Of a stretch of DNA of 64,000 bases, positions 33,833-45,740 are shown piece after piece (within the stretch, counting starts at the first letter, position 1; each line of letters begins with the position of its first letter). The translations under genes and the position numbers were made by a program. Source of the DNA: Pinus tabuliformis. Taxonomy: Eukaryota > Streptophyta > Pinopsida > Pinales > Pinaceae. The DNA is taken from positions 1,022,549,208 through 1,022,613,207 of the forward strand of contig CM062804.1 in NCBI GenBank assembly GCA_031772625.1, in the 5' to 3' direction. The notes under the pieces are model-generated. The model had not been told where the DNA came from. It worked only from the letters and a program-made list of their open reading frames with translations, and searched no databases.

Positions 33833-35515
33833 TGTTGCTCATCCACTGAGGAACTTAGTGACCTAATTGTTCCTCCTCCATGGCCCTGGTGGCCTCTCTC
33901 TTGTGCATTAAGAATTTTGATTGCAAGTTCTGCAAGGGAAAGCCCAAAAACATATTTGTGCAAAGAATAATCATTGTTTCTTGAGACCATTAGCTTTCCT
34001 TCTTCCCCTTATTCAAGATGGGTTCTTGAATATTTTTCAGTTCGACAAGGTCTTCCATACCCTTATCAACCTTCTGCTACTTTGTTCCATCATTCAGATA
34101 CCTCTAACACTTTCAAAATGCATTTAGATGAGAACTAGGACATCATGTAGTAATTCTTGTCAAAACTACAAGAAACCTACAAGAAACCATGTTAAAACTA
34201 AGGGAAACCCTTTTTGCACATAAATGATATGATGAGCCTAGGACAGGCCCTCAACTTGATGCCCACACCTCTTTTCCCATTTTTAGGCCTTGGACAAAAG
34301 CTAGAAAGCGATTGGAGACCTTTTGGAAAACATCTTTTCATCACTATAGTTTGAGTTTTGTTTTGATGGTGAATGCCTTATTTCCTTTTGTTGCCTTCTT
34401 CTTTTCTCTTGTGGCCTAGATGACTGCCTAATGGCCTTGGAGTTCTCTATTTTGATTAGGTCTCTCTTAAGCTCTACCATCTTGGGGTTTAGCATAGTTT
34501 GTTCATTTCTTCCTTCTTGTAGAAACATTATTCCTTCCTGTAATTGTCATTCCTCCTCTTTCAGGGTCTTCTAGCTATATGGGGGTGATGAGAAATGATG
34601 AAGAGGGATTGGATGATGATGCTAGGGCTCAAAGGGAGTAGTGTAGATTTGTGAAAATGGAGAAGATGCTCTAATTTTTTTTTTTCCAAGAATGAAATGA
34701 GATGGATGGATGATGAATATATAGTGAATATGAAGTGGATGGAGGGCTTGGAGTGCTTTGGTGACTTGGCCTTTGCAAAAATTTCTTTTTTTAACTGTTG
34801 TCCTCATTCCTTGAAATCATCACCCTTCATAATTTGAATTTTCAATATTGCATGAGTGAAGGAGTGAGTTGCAACTAACTAGTTGAAGGCGGTTGAGACT
34901 GTTGATCCATCCTTAGCTTATAAAACCTCATCTCTCATGCATAGACAACAAATTTCTAACTATAATATGCTGAAGAGAAGAGGTCAAGTATATTGGATAC
35001 CTTTACCTACCTAATGGCCTTCCTGTAGATGTTGTTTTTTGGAGAGTGAAATCCTTGCTTGTATTTGCTGCATGTGTTTTTCTTTTTTTTCCTCTAATGT
35101 TGTTCCTTGATGTGCAGGTATTGAATGGTGATGTTGATGAATCCTCATTGTGTTGGTGGGTTCCCTCTTGTTAAATCCCCTTGTCATGTTTCTCTGATGG
35201 ATTTGGAGGGTTATATATGTCTCCTTATCAAATTTAATGGATGAGGAATTTTATATGAAAATTTTGTGTATACAATTCCCCTAGACTGCAATCTTTTTCA
35301 ACACAATAGAAGGCTTTTCTATATTCTTTTCACTTGGAAAAATGTGGGAAATTTCAGCTCCTACCTCCTTATCACTCTCTGATGAAGCCAACCTCTATTT
35401 CTCCCTTTTAAAACTACTCATTGCTAATCCTATAGGTGATGTTCTGTATCCTGTAGGTTTTCAAGGAATCTTGTAGGTTTTGAGGACAACCTTTTGTAGC
35501 CGACTTGTTTTGTCC
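33833..35515 (-). other. ElH interior, no recognised coding
   Basis: The segment between the 145-bp repeat array and the 3' LTR. Minus-strand open stretches at 34301-34528 (75 codons, Lys/Arg/Gln-rich) and 34622-34807 have no recognised domain. Confidence 0.45.
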
Positions 35516-35519
35516 ATAT

Positions 35520-35945
35520 CTCCCAAACGGTAGAATGGATTGACCTGAAACTTTCTAATCATGTTTTCATCACCATTATGCACCTCCCCATAAAAAAAAT
35601 TTGGTTAATGGATGCACGGATCTCGAGAAAAACTAAAAATGGCTGAAGGTGACGGAGGTTGATTTCTTGGAAATCATGCGCTAGAATTCGCTGAAATTTC
35701 TTGGGCATCTTACCATCATCCCTATGCATCTCCACATGATTATATTTTTAAATGGATGCATGGATATCTAGAAAATGCAAAAATGGTTGTAGGTGATGGA
35801 GGTTTATTTCTTGAAAACTACGCACTGGAATTTGCTGAAACTACTTGAGCATGTTACCATCATCCATATACATCTTCCCCTAAAATAACTTGGCAAATTG
35901 ATCCATGGTTTTCAAGTTATGGCAAAAACATATTTCTGCTATATG
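35520..35945 (-). repeat. ElH ~145-bp tandem repeats (about 2.5-3 units)
   Basis: Units align at ATCACCATTATGCACCTCC (35580), ATCATCCCTATGCATCTCC (35726) and ATCATCCATATACATCTTCC (35870), a period of 144-146 bp. Each unit repeats the phrase GAAATTT or AACTTTC, then a patch like GGAGGTT(G/T)ATTTCTTG. The same module, on the other strand, is found at 63060-63500. Confidence 0.8.
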
Positions 35946-36259
35946 TATTTTTGTATCCTATACTAAAATAGAGCATCTTGTAGTTTTTTAGGACAGCAAG
36001 CAAACTGAATGGTAGAAGCTTGAGAATGATGGGTGGATGGTGAAAATAGATGAGGGTGATGGATTGGCATGGTCTTGGCCTTGTTGGAGCATTTGAGCAA
36101 AGGAGGAGAAAGTCAAAATTTGACTTCTTTGGACTAGGCTTGACCAACTTTTTCTTTTGGTACCAACTTGGGTTTTTTTTTTGCTTGCAGATGTTGGAGA
36201 GTACATGCATTTGTCAAAGAAATACATGGAGCAAAGTTTTGTTTTTTTTCTAGGCCTAC

Positions 36260-36440
36260 AAGCCACCTCAATGAGGTTTTCAACTAGTAGATCTACCTAG
36301 GTGTCTCAAATGAGGTTTTCACCTAGGATATTTTTCTTTTTTCTCTTTTTATTCAACCTATTGACAACGTCATGGAGGTTTTCAATCAATGAGCCAATCT
36401 CAGGTGCCTCAAAGAAGGTTTTCACCTAAGACTTTTTTCT
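36260..36440. repeat. Short repeated phrase CTCAAATGAGGTTTTCA
   Basis: ACCTCAATGAGGTTTTCAAC, CTCAAATGAGGTTTTCACC, CATGGAGGTTTTCAATC and CTCAAAGAAGGTTTTCACC occur in 170 bp, with ACCTAGG-like words between them. A simple degenerate repeat inside ElH. Confidence 0.55.
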
Positions 36441-37456
36441 TCTTATTTTCCAATTTTCTTTTTCTACCCTACCCTTCTTGAAAAACAAAATCACTTTCAA
36501 GTATAAGAATACTTCCAATGGAGCCATGTGCACATCAAGATGACAGAAAAAATGATATGGAGACTTGAAATGTATGTTTTGACATGTTCCTGCATTTGAG
36601 TGATCAAATGTTTTGACTTTAATGATATCAAGCACAATTGAAGAAGAGAGTGTTGCTGCAACTTAGTGACTGTATGGCACCAAACCTCAATATAAATTTC
36701 ATGCCCTTGGCTTGATTTCTTATTTGGATCGTTCTTCATGTCTTCTTCTACCATGAGCTTCAAATCTTCCTCTTTTTGTTGATTGTCCTCTTGAATACAT
36801 GGAGGATATGATGGTAACCATGAGGGAGCTCTCTCGATCTCTGATGTTGATGTCTACTCTTCATCAAGTGCAACCCATGACTTTGTGGTCTTCTCATTTG
36901 AATATTTTTCTTCTAGATGTGGTCCTTCAATAAGATCAAGATAATCTCTATTTTGCAATACTCTTCCTGAGCTATGGTGAATACCATTGATCTCAAGAGG
37001 AGATGTTTGGTGATCTTCCCTCAACCTTAGTAATGAGGAGAAACATTTAACATCTTGTGATTCTTCATGGACAACACAGACAACTTCTTTTTTCTCATTT
37101 TGTATTCTTAACATTTCTACTTGTTCGGTTAGATTGCTAAGAATTTATGTTTTAAGGTCATCAAACAAATTTCCAAGTTTAGCTTGACTTACCGATCTTG
37201 ATGTTGATTGACTTATTCTTTCCCTTCCTCTTGATATGTGTTTACATGTTTCACAAATTTCTTCAAATGATAATTGGTATACATCACCTCTACTCATGAG
37301 ATCAAGGAAATCAATCCACTCATCCCTAATTGTTCTAAGCAATATGGTTTTGTTTTGATGATTAAATGAAACTATAATGCAATGCAATTGTCTACTTTTG
37401 AATATGCCTAATGAAAATATTTTGTTTTTGCAAAAAGTGAAAAAGAAATGAATCAA
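36430..37456 (-). pseudogene. ElH gag remnant
   Basis: Minus-strand open pieces 37145-37456, 36854-37114, 36497-36763 and 36426-36635 form a broken gag in which I recognise RDEWIDFLDLMSRGDVY, LSFEEICETCK, SRGRER, KLGNLFDDLKT and further on PLEVFLYLK. The first block resembles gag of plant Tat/Athila-type gypsy elements. No zinc knuckle is seen. The same PLEVFLYLK-like block appears as ALEILLYLR in ElI at about 58240. Frames change between pieces and stops intervene, so no intact protein can be made. Confidence 0.6.
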
Positions 37457-37488
37457 CTAGGGAAGAAAACAATGCATACCTTGACAAC

Positions 37489-37508
37489 TCCATGGCAACA
37501 ATGCCAAA
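37489..37508 (-). promoter_or_regulatory. ElH primer binding site, tRNA-Asp-like and decayed
   Basis: Minus strand TTTGGCATTGTTGCCATGG. Against the common Tat/Athila site (TGGCGCCGTTGCCGGGG) the differences are at CpG positions or nearby, as expected from cytosine deamination. Four bases separate it from the LTR. Confidence 0.7.
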
Positions 37509-37511
37509 AAG

Positions 37512-39454
37512 TGATGAGCCTCGATATTGCAACAAGAATTTTGCAACTCCCAATTCTATTGACTTTAATTATCAACCCAGGGTATGTACAAAATTAAGAG
37601 GTATCGAGATTTGGAACTATATTTGTAGCATACAATGTGTCCTTCCTTTGTTGTCATGATGTAATAGAATGCATGTACTTAAGCCAAATCCTAAACTAAT
37701 TGTAGAAAATGAAATTTTCGAAATGGAACCTTAACCTATTGCAAGAAATAAAGTACAAGGAGAGAAGCCTATTCTAACTGCATAAAGATCATGAACCGAA
37801 TGTAAAAGAAACCTAGCTTAGCCATATTTATCAAATGTGATGATTTAAACTAACTAAGCATTAAATCTGATCTATAGAGTACTAACTGTTGTGTGTATGT
37901 GTAAATATAAAATAATTCAATTTTTTTATCTTTTTGTTTTATAAATGCAAATGGTAATCTTTCCTTGTTCTTTGGCAGGGGAGACAAGTGTGGAGCAAGA
38001 GGGTTAAAATGGTATTGATGGTATGGAGGTCAAGTAGAGGCCTAATCCTAGCTTCAATGATGATTCTTCTCAATTCGAGCTCAAAATAAGATTTCCTACA
38101 AGATGCAGATTTCCTACAAGATGCTACAGTGATTTCCTATAGGTTCCCCTGATTTACTACAGGATGTTACAGATTTACTATACAAAATTATAATTCATCA
38201 AATGAACAAGGATGGGAAAATATTTTTTATTAACTAGGATGTCTTAGGTCCCCATTCCAAGTGGAATCACTCTAAAATACCTCTGTTTACCCATGCTAAA
38301 AAATAGAAAAACATTACTAGTCGAAAATCTAGAAATTCGAGAACTAGTGACCTAGTAAATCTAAACAAATTCCTAACCTAATCAAGTGAAAATGTAGTGG
38401 GTAATATTTTTTATGAACTAGAATTTTTTTGTGATCCAATGCAAGTCGAACCAACTCGATTGAAGCTCGTTACCATGCTCTAAAAAATAGTATAAATTTT
38501 TGTTCTTTGCCACAAAGGAGTTCCAGAAATCTAGATTTGGGAATAAGAAAGCTAATCCAAGTAGCTCAATGATTACTATGACCTTCCAAAGCCTTTAAAA
38601 GGATGAAATGATGCTTGTGATCCCATGACATAACTTACGTCAACCATTTAAATCGATCCTACAGTAAGAAATTATTAATACTAAATGCAGAAATAGAAAG
38701 AAATAAAAACAAGAGATGCATGTGAATAAGAAGTGAAAAGAAGGAAAGAAAATGATACAAAAGTTCTCTGAGGCTGGTGGGATGGCCAAGCCCATAGAAA
38801 ATCAGAGACCTATGAAGGAAAACAAGATTTAGAAGTTGAACATGACACTAATATTCATTATTTTCATCAATACAATTACATCCCTGCAAGAAAATACAAT
38901 GGAGCTAAAAAAATACAAGTTCTCTCCACAATAACACTAATGAAAATATCCCCCTAGAGGAAAATTCGACTTGGTACTTACACAAAATTATTAGGAATCA
39001 TTCCCCATGAATGGAGGAAGCTTTCCCCACCAAAATCCGTTTATTAGTGGATCTGGTCCCTAATACTAGGAATCTGCATTAAATGGTAGGGAACACATTC
39101 CTAGATTTTCTCAATCATTAGAGTTCCACAATATGTTCCATAATTCCATAGTATCTTGTTGAATTATTATTTATTATTGATCCTCCTATCATAGGGAGCA
39201 AGGCCCTAAATTATCTCCTCCTCCAAATCTTCATAATCTACCCAATATTTTCATAATATTCCACAAAAATAAATAATATTAGGCACAAATATCCAATTAT
39301 TCATAAACCTTCCTAATGAATATATTAAAGTTAAAAATACATTATCTAATGCATAAAGAGAGGTTTAATGTGTTTAAGGATGGTCATATGCCTTAATTTA
39401 TGTTTTAATTTATAGGCATGGGCCTTAATTTATGTCTAATTTAAAGGCCCATCA
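37512..39454 (-). repeat. ElH 5' LTR
   Basis: 1943 bp, partner of 31882-33816. Confidence 0.9.
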
Positions 39455-40290
39455 CATCACCACCCACACATAAACAAGCTTTCACTACCCCCTCAAGCCA
39501 ACACACTTGAATAACTAACTAACTAGTGTAAAACTACTTTGTCTCAATCTAGAAAAACTTCTTGTAATTATCTAAAGGTCATATACCTAGTGGCAACAGG
39601 CCTCCACTTACCTTCAATACAATCATCAACAATGTTTCCTTGCCATGGCTAACACACGATCAAAGACATTGCTACATTTTGTGATCCTTCGGTAAATTTA
39701 TGTTGCAAAACTTCATTGATCATCCATCCTTGTTAGGCTAGACATACTTCATCCTCCTAGTCCACACCAAACTAGTACAACATCCTAAATTTCTTAGGGA
39801 TAATTGTGAGTCGATTGGGAGGGCTATGAAACTTATAAACTAGTATTGCACTCTTTTATCATGTTTTCTTAGCATGCTCTATAGGATAATTTATCTAGTG
39901 GCACCTCAAGGAAGGTCCTTACATTCTTCCCAACTTTAATTGTTAACATCCTCATTAATACATCCCCATCAGCTTCTCCAATGAAATGGGTGTGGATAGT
40001 GAAGAACAATTCCACAATTTTTCATTCAAACATGGATTTAATACAATTTGTTATAGGGCTAGAATTTTACTAGAGTTGAGTGTCCAATACCATTCAACAA
40101 ACATGCTCACTAAGAATCTTCAATGTGAATTTACTAGTTAAACATGACCATCAACTACTTGTATCGCATGTGTTGCACTTAACTGCCATGTCTTAACCAA
40201 AAATAGGCTAGGTATGTCAAACTGTGTGAAACGTTATATTTCTCATCTCACTCTAGGTACCTCAAAAATGAAGTAACCCTCAAACAATCA
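39455..40290. repeat. ~810-bp tandem repeat unit right of ElH
   Basis: Diverged copy of 31075-31881, beginning CATCACCACCCA exactly at the ElH border, so ElH entered at or near a unit boundary. No coding content. Confidence 0.7.
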
Positions 40291-40785
40291 CATATATGCT
40301 CTTTAAGGGATATTTAGATTTGAACTTGGATATGTGAGCCATGGCATGTTATTCTAAATCAAGAGCCAAAAATTATTAGTACGTATGGTTTTCTAATAAT
40401 AATGTGTTCGCATTCTAAGAATGTGAATGTGCTATTAGAATTTGTGCATATTTGTGTAATGCATGTATCTGTAGTTTTTTTATAGAATAATAGGGCTTTA
40501 AATTAATCTAAATTTATATTAATTGGCCAAGTTTAAATAAACATACTTTTAATTCAAATTAATAAAATCATTGTCTCTATGAAATTAGTGCAATAATAAA
40601 CCGTGGTATGTAACGACACAACAAATATTGTATCATCTCTCTAGCATGTGAGGAACAAACTCTTATTAACCCTTAAAACTCTTGTGTTGTAGTTTCAAAC
40701 TCTCTTCTTGTTCCTCCTTCCAAATGGTGTATAAAACTATTATATATTGTAAACTTATACTCTATATTGTCTTAAATTTTTATAA
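40291..40785. other. AT-rich intergenic, nothing recognised
   Basis: No open frame above about 60 codons and no repeat recognised. TTTTCTAATAATAATGTG and CATTCTAAGAATGTG form short local palindromes only. Confidence 0.4.
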
Positions 40786-40948
40786 TTTTAGCATTATAGA
40801 TGGATTTATAGGTCATTGAATCTATCTACCTAAATTTTAACACTGTAGATGGATTTAGAGACCCATTTGTCTCTAAATTTTAACAATGTAGATGGATTCA
40901 AAGACCCCTTAAAGGGTCTCTGAATCCATCTTCAATGTTAAAATTTAG
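40786..40948. repeat. Tandem ~42-bp units ending in a perfect foldback
   Basis: Three direct units share TTTTAACANTGTAGATGGATT (about 40786, 40833, 40873). The last, 40873-40910, is followed at once by its inverted copy 40911-40948. The arms are about 38 bp with only three or four mismatches and essentially no loop; the centre reads AGACCCCTTAAAGGGTCT. It could be a decayed MITE or a small-RNA-type hairpin. Confidence 0.75.
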
Positions 40949-41499
40949 TGAAATGTAACACTTTAGTATCAAAATTGCAATTTTCCATTTTCGTAGGGAC
41001 AAAATTATAAATGACTAGCATAAATGACTAATTCATATTCTTGTTATACTTGTTAGTTGGTCATATTCTTATTATTAAACTATAAAATTCATTTATCTTA
41101 ATATTTTTTTATTTTGTCGATTATTATCTAGTCATATATTTTATCCGTAGACTAAATTAGTCATTTAACTTGGTCATTTTTAGTTGGTTCACTTAAAATT
41201 TCTTAAATTTAATAGTAGTTCACTTGAAATAATGGTGGTGACTACCTTTTTTAGTCGCGTAGTCACTAATCCCTCATTTTGTACTAGTTATGGATCAATT
41301 AAGGGATGCGGTCCAATTAAATTTTTTCAACACAAATCAATTTGACGTTTTAAAATTACTTTAAGCTTATGATCATTGTTAAGAATTGTATTTATCTCAA
41401 CCAAATCCTCTTTCTTATATTTTATTTCATTATTCTTCATATAAAGTAGGTTTTTCAGGATTTCAATCTCTTGATTTTCAATACTAAGTGTGGACATTA

Positions 41500-41768
41500 T
41501 CTCAACCAAATTTTTCTATTCGATCCACCTTTGGAACTACTACATCAGATATAGTTGTTGCACACAGATGCTCACTTTTCTCCTTTATTAGACTCTCAAT
41601 TTGATTCTCTTATTTTTATCTCAATTTATTTTTCTCAGTTATCAAGAATAATAGTTGTTTCTTCTTTTTCTCGAGTTTTCCTAACTCTGGTGTTTGGACA
41701 TCTTCCAGAATTGCCATTTTAGGCTTTCTTCTCAGCACTTGAATATTTATGTCTCTTGATTCAATCAA
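41500..41768 (-). pseudogene. Unidentified coding remnant, downstream part (split by GypB)
   Basis: Minus-strand reading from the GypB border gives a Lys/Glu-rich, coiled-coil-like stretch (VLRRKPKMAILEDVQTPEL, then KKKKQLLFLITEKNK) for about 49 codons before TAA, then further open pieces (ENQIESLIKEKSEHL) separated by single stops. A 60-codon piece at 41327-41509 continues the same charged character. It joins in frame to 47617-47695 when GypB and one ATCAA are removed. Family not recognised; it could be a host gene fragment or gag of an old element. Confidence 0.5.
41764..41768. repeat. GypB target site duplication, left copy (ATCAA)
   Basis: Exact match to 47612-47616. Confidence 0.85.
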
Positions 41769-42403
41769 TGATCTGCACTTATGAAGGAACACAACAAAAT
41801 ATATATATTAACATAAACACATATATGCAGTAGAGAATAAACTCCATTTCATTAATATCAAAAACTGAAATATGCTTACATAGAGAATGGAAACAAACTA
41901 GCTCGGGAAATGGTAGCTTATCTTTGAGAAGAGATGTGTCAGTTACATACATTTGAACTATGTTACAATGAGTCTCGAAGGCCTAATTATTATTTAGAAA
42001 CAATGGAAATCCCTAAACATCCAAAAAACTAACCCTAGGTGATGAGGCAATAAAACTATGGGCCCTGTTTGGGTAAAATGGCACATCAATTTCTTGGGGT
42101 CGTAACTTTGGAATATGATCTCTGTTTGACATGCACAATACCTAGTTAGAAATATATATCCAAGGACTAAAACTTTTGATTGAAAACATCAATCAAAGTA
42201 TCATGTTTTCATGTTTTCCAAAAAAAAATGTTGTTTAGAGCCTCAAAATGACTCCGGAAGTTCAGGACCCAAAAAACTGCCAAATAGTAAACTACACTAC
42301 AATTAAGGAAACTAAAATTGTGTTATAGTTAAGGAAACTAAAAGAAACAATGGTGGGGGTCCAAGTGGAATAGCTGGGTGGCCACCAATATCCACTTGGA
42401 TCA
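41769..42403 (-). repeat. GypB 3' LTR
   Basis: 635 bp, plus-strand start TGATCTGCACTT and end CTTGGATCA, next to the polypurine tract AAGGGGGGAGGAA (minus strand, 42404-42416). Confidence 0.9.
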
Positions 42404-42539
42404 TTCCTCCCCCCTTAGGAAGCAATGGTCCCCATTGCGTTGAGTGCCTCCATGAGATGGGGAAACTTCTGCTGAACTTGGCCCCATGGTGAGCCACTTG
42501 CCTTGGTGTAGGAGTTGGCCAGCTTTGACAACCCGATAT

Positions 42540-43790
42540 AGTTGGATCTTCTTCTAGAGAGTGTTCTTGGTTTGCATGTCCATGATCTTATTATTTTTGT
42601 TCTATTCCATGCAGTTTGGGTTTAGCTCAGTTGGTGTGAGTTGTTCTGTAATGTCTAATGTGCCCAGTAATAGTGGAAAGTATGGCTGAAGGTGGTCCAC
42701 ATTGAACACTAGGTGCAGGACAAGGAATGTTGGATGATTAGCTCAAAATCATTTTCTCCTAAAACCTTGGTGATGGTGTATGGCCCATATCAGAGTGGAC
42801 AAAACTTGCACTTGGGCCCAATGAGGCCCTCCTTTGGGAAAAGTAACCAAATTTTATTGCCAACCTAGAAGTTGTGTGGCACCTGATGCTAATCATGATG
42901 TTACTTGTACTTAGCATTGGCTTTGTCCAATATTTCATGGACCTACTCATGGATGTGTTGAATGTTCTCAATAAAGTTGTTAGCCCTATCTTCTTTGGAA
43001 TCGACATGAGTCGAATCTACCTGAGTAGTTGTAAATGGTATGGCTACATCAATGGGACATAATTATTGGAATCCCAACCCTACCTGAAAGGGGTTGTGGC
43101 CAATTGAACCATGGAGAGCTCTGTTCTAGCTGTGCTGGATATAGGGGAAAATTTCATCCCATGTGTGAGGATGTCTCAAGTTTTACGGGTGGAAGGTTGT
43201 AGACTTAGTGAGCATGCTATCCAGCATTGACCAAAGTCTTCACCAGAATGTACTAATTTTTTTTTTCCAATCTATGATAATGGAATGTGGGATCCCAAAC
43301 TACACCCACACTCATTCAAAGAAGAGCTTAGTAGTGGCTTCTGCAGTGATACTCTTTTTGTAGGCCTGCCAGAATGGCCATCTTAGAGAATCTCTCGATG
43401 ACCATGAAAATATAGTCATTTCCATGCTTAGTAGAAGGAAGGCCCAAAATGCAATTCATGGAGATGGATTCCCAAGGTCAACTGGGAGTAGGCATATGAC
43501 TATATAGGACATGCTTCTTTATCATTGGTTTGGAAATGGAACATGATGTTTAGGATCTGATGTACTTCTCAACATCCTCTCAAAGGTTCGACCAATAAAA
43601 ATACTTTTGTAGCATTACCACTGTTTTCCTGACTCCAAAATGTCAAGTCATCCCACTATAGTGCACCCCCCAAATCAACTTGGCACACTTTCTTAAAGGA
43701 ACAGAGAGGTGTCCCAGTTGGCATAACAATGTTCCTTAAAGGTAAAAATATGTAACTTACTTGCCTTCCAAGAGCATCTGGTATGTGTTG
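42540..43790 (-). pseudogene. GypB integrase remnant
   Basis: Broken minus-strand pieces. 42759-43007 holds the post-catalytic region (KFGYFSQRRASLGP, the basic stretch seen in gypsy integrases before the C-terminal domain). Upstream pieces are interrupted by stops and show partial catalytic-core similarity only. No chromodomain is evident. Non-functional. Confidence 0.6.
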
Positions 43791-43795
43791 CCAAA

Positions 43796-44398
43796 TTATG
43801 GATCACTCTTGTAAATATGTGGCCATCCTGAAGTCTCATTCCCACAAGAGTCGAGCATAGTGGTTAGCACCATAACTGGTGGTGCATTGAGATAGTCATT
43901 GACATTATTGTTGCTACCCTTCTTGTACTTGATGTTCAAATGGAGTTGTTGTAGATATGTGGACCATTTTTTATGGCAATCATTCTGCAACTTTCCTTAC
44001 ATTTGTATGAACCGTAGGGGTTGGTGGTCTATGTGGATAACTATTTCCTTCCACATAATGTAATGCTTCCATTATTGGTAGACTTGCACAATGGAATACA
44101 TCTCTTTGTCATAAGTGGGATAATTTTAGACTATATCGAAAAGAGTCTCACTGTGATATGCCTTTGGATTCTGCTGTTGGGTAAGAACTACACCAATAAC
44201 ATAGTCAGAGGCATCTATCTCAATTTCAAATGGTTGTTGCGGGTCTAGGAATTTGAGCACTAGTGAAGAGAAAAGGCGATGCTTCAACTCGACAAATGCC
44301 TTCTGTTGGAATTCAGACCAAAATAAATTTTCTTTCGCTCTGCCCTTGGTGACATGACTCAAAGGCCAAGTGATATGAGAGAATCCCAACACAAACAT
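43796..44398 (-). pseudogene. GypB RNase H remnant
   Basis: 44126-44398 contains the RT connection (FWSEFQQKAFVELKHRL) and the RNase H start FEIEIDASDYVIGVVLTQQ with its catalytic Asp. 43796-43990 contains the RNase H end (IKYKKGSNNNVNDYLNAPP, a variant of the usual N-x-x-ADALSR). The two are separated by stops. Confidence 0.75.
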
Positions 44399-44419
44399 GC
44401 AATGGAAACTCGCAACGCC

Positions 44420-45229
44420 CAGGAAGTTGTGGAGCTTTGTTAGAGTGGTTGGGGCTAGCTAATCCAAAATAACTTGTGTCTTGGGTAGGTCCACATGCAC
44501 ACCTCGATCATCAATGATGTACCCTAGATATTGAACCTGGGTCATACCAAAAGTGCATTTCTCCAAATTGGCACACAATTTGTGTTGCCACAAGGTTTGG
44601 TGGACTTGTCAGATAAGGTGTATTTTCTCTTCCCAACTCTGGCTAAAGATCAATATGTCATCTAGGTACACTACCATGAACGAGTTGGTGAAGGGCCAAA
44701 ATATGTCATCCACCATCTTCATGAAGGTTGTGGGGGCATTTTTCAACCCAAAGGGCATGACTAACCATTCAAAAGGGCCCTCCTTGGATTTGAAGGGGGT
44801 CTTCCATACATTAGAGGATTCAATAGGTGCCTAGTGATAACTAGACTTCAAGTCAATCTTGCTGAAATATTTTGAACCCTTGGGCTCAACCATAAGGTCA
44901 TCAATCTGTGGGATTGGATACATGTTATGAACAATGATCTGATTCAGCACCCGATAATCAATATAGAGCCTCCGGGTTCCATCCTTCTTATGTACCAACA
45001 TGATTGGGCTCCCACAAGGTGATGAACTCGGCCTGATGTTTCCTTTATACAACAACTCTTGAATCTGCCTTTTGATCCCATCTTTATCCAGAACAGAGCA
45101 TCGATATATTAGTCCATTGGGTAGTGGGGCACCCAGGGTTAAGTCAATGGAGTTCTTGACTTGATAGTGTAGGGATACCATTGTGGGTGAGGTGAAGATG
45201 TCCCTGTATTCCTCCATGAGCTTGTCCAT
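44420..45229 (-). pseudogene. GypB reverse transcriptase remnant
   Basis: 45229-44831 is open and includes SSPCGSPIMLVHKKDG, RLYIDYRVLNQ, YPIPQIDDL and YFSKIDLKSSYH. The catalytic motif YLDDILI lies at 44657-44668 in another segment after a stop, followed by a piece resembling the usual LGYII...V palm end. Frames differ, so the enzyme cannot be made. Confidence 0.85.
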
Positions 45230-45367
45230 CTGTTGCTATTGTGTGGTGGAGCCATGTCTAGAGGCCATGGAGGTGGTCACAATTTTCTTCTTACCCTCAA
45301 GTCGAATCATGACGAGAAAAATCACCCTCATCTAAGAAATGATCTTACTGCATTTCTTTGCAGAGAT

Positions 45368-45720
45368 CTAAGATATGGCGGTAGGTGGTGCTACCTCTGG
45401 TGTCCTGTACAATTTATTGCCCAAAGTAATAATAACAGTGTGAGTCTTAGACTCATACATAGCATGACGCTTCCACAAGTATGGTTGGCCTAACAATACA
45501 TCACAAACTTCATGAGGAGAAACATCACACATTAGCTCATCTGTGAAGGGCTTGATTCCGTAAGGAAGGCATAACTGTTGGATGACACGAAGATCTCGTC
45601 CTTGGTGAAACAACTTGATGATGTATGGTTGTGGGTGTGATGTGGCTGGTAGGACCAAAAAACATGATATCTATTGAAATGAGGTTCTTTTGGCTCCCGC
45701 TATCTAAAATGAACTACAAT
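45368..45720 (-). pseudogene. GypB aspartic protease remnant
   Basis: The catalytic DSG is at 45696-45704 within FILDSGSQKNLIS. An open piece 45368-45658 continues with CDVSPHEVCDVLLGQPYLW, the flap-to-second-half region of gypsy proteases. A frame break lies between them. Confidence 0.75.
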
Positions 45721-45740
45721 AGGGAACCCTTCACCCACAT

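Larger units (their letters stand above)
31882..39454 (-). mobile_element. ElH: gag-only LTR retrotransposon with 1.9-kb LTRs (Tat/Athila-like)
   Basis: 7573 bp. LTRs at 31882-33816 and 37512-39454 have termini TGATG...CATCA. The primer site next to the right LTR resembles the tRNA-Asp type used by Tat/Athila gypsy elements, and a polypurine tract adjoins the left LTR, so it is a minus-strand element. Flanks are CATCG (31877-31881) and CATCA (39455-39459), a 5-bp duplication with one CpG-type change. The 3.7-kb interior has a gag remnant but no protease, RT, RNase H or integrase; it is non-autonomous. Confidence 0.85.

Noticed and set aside
35520..36440. CRISPR-like array
   Set aside because: Repeats are long, adjacent and diverged, without unique spacers, in a plant retrotransposon.
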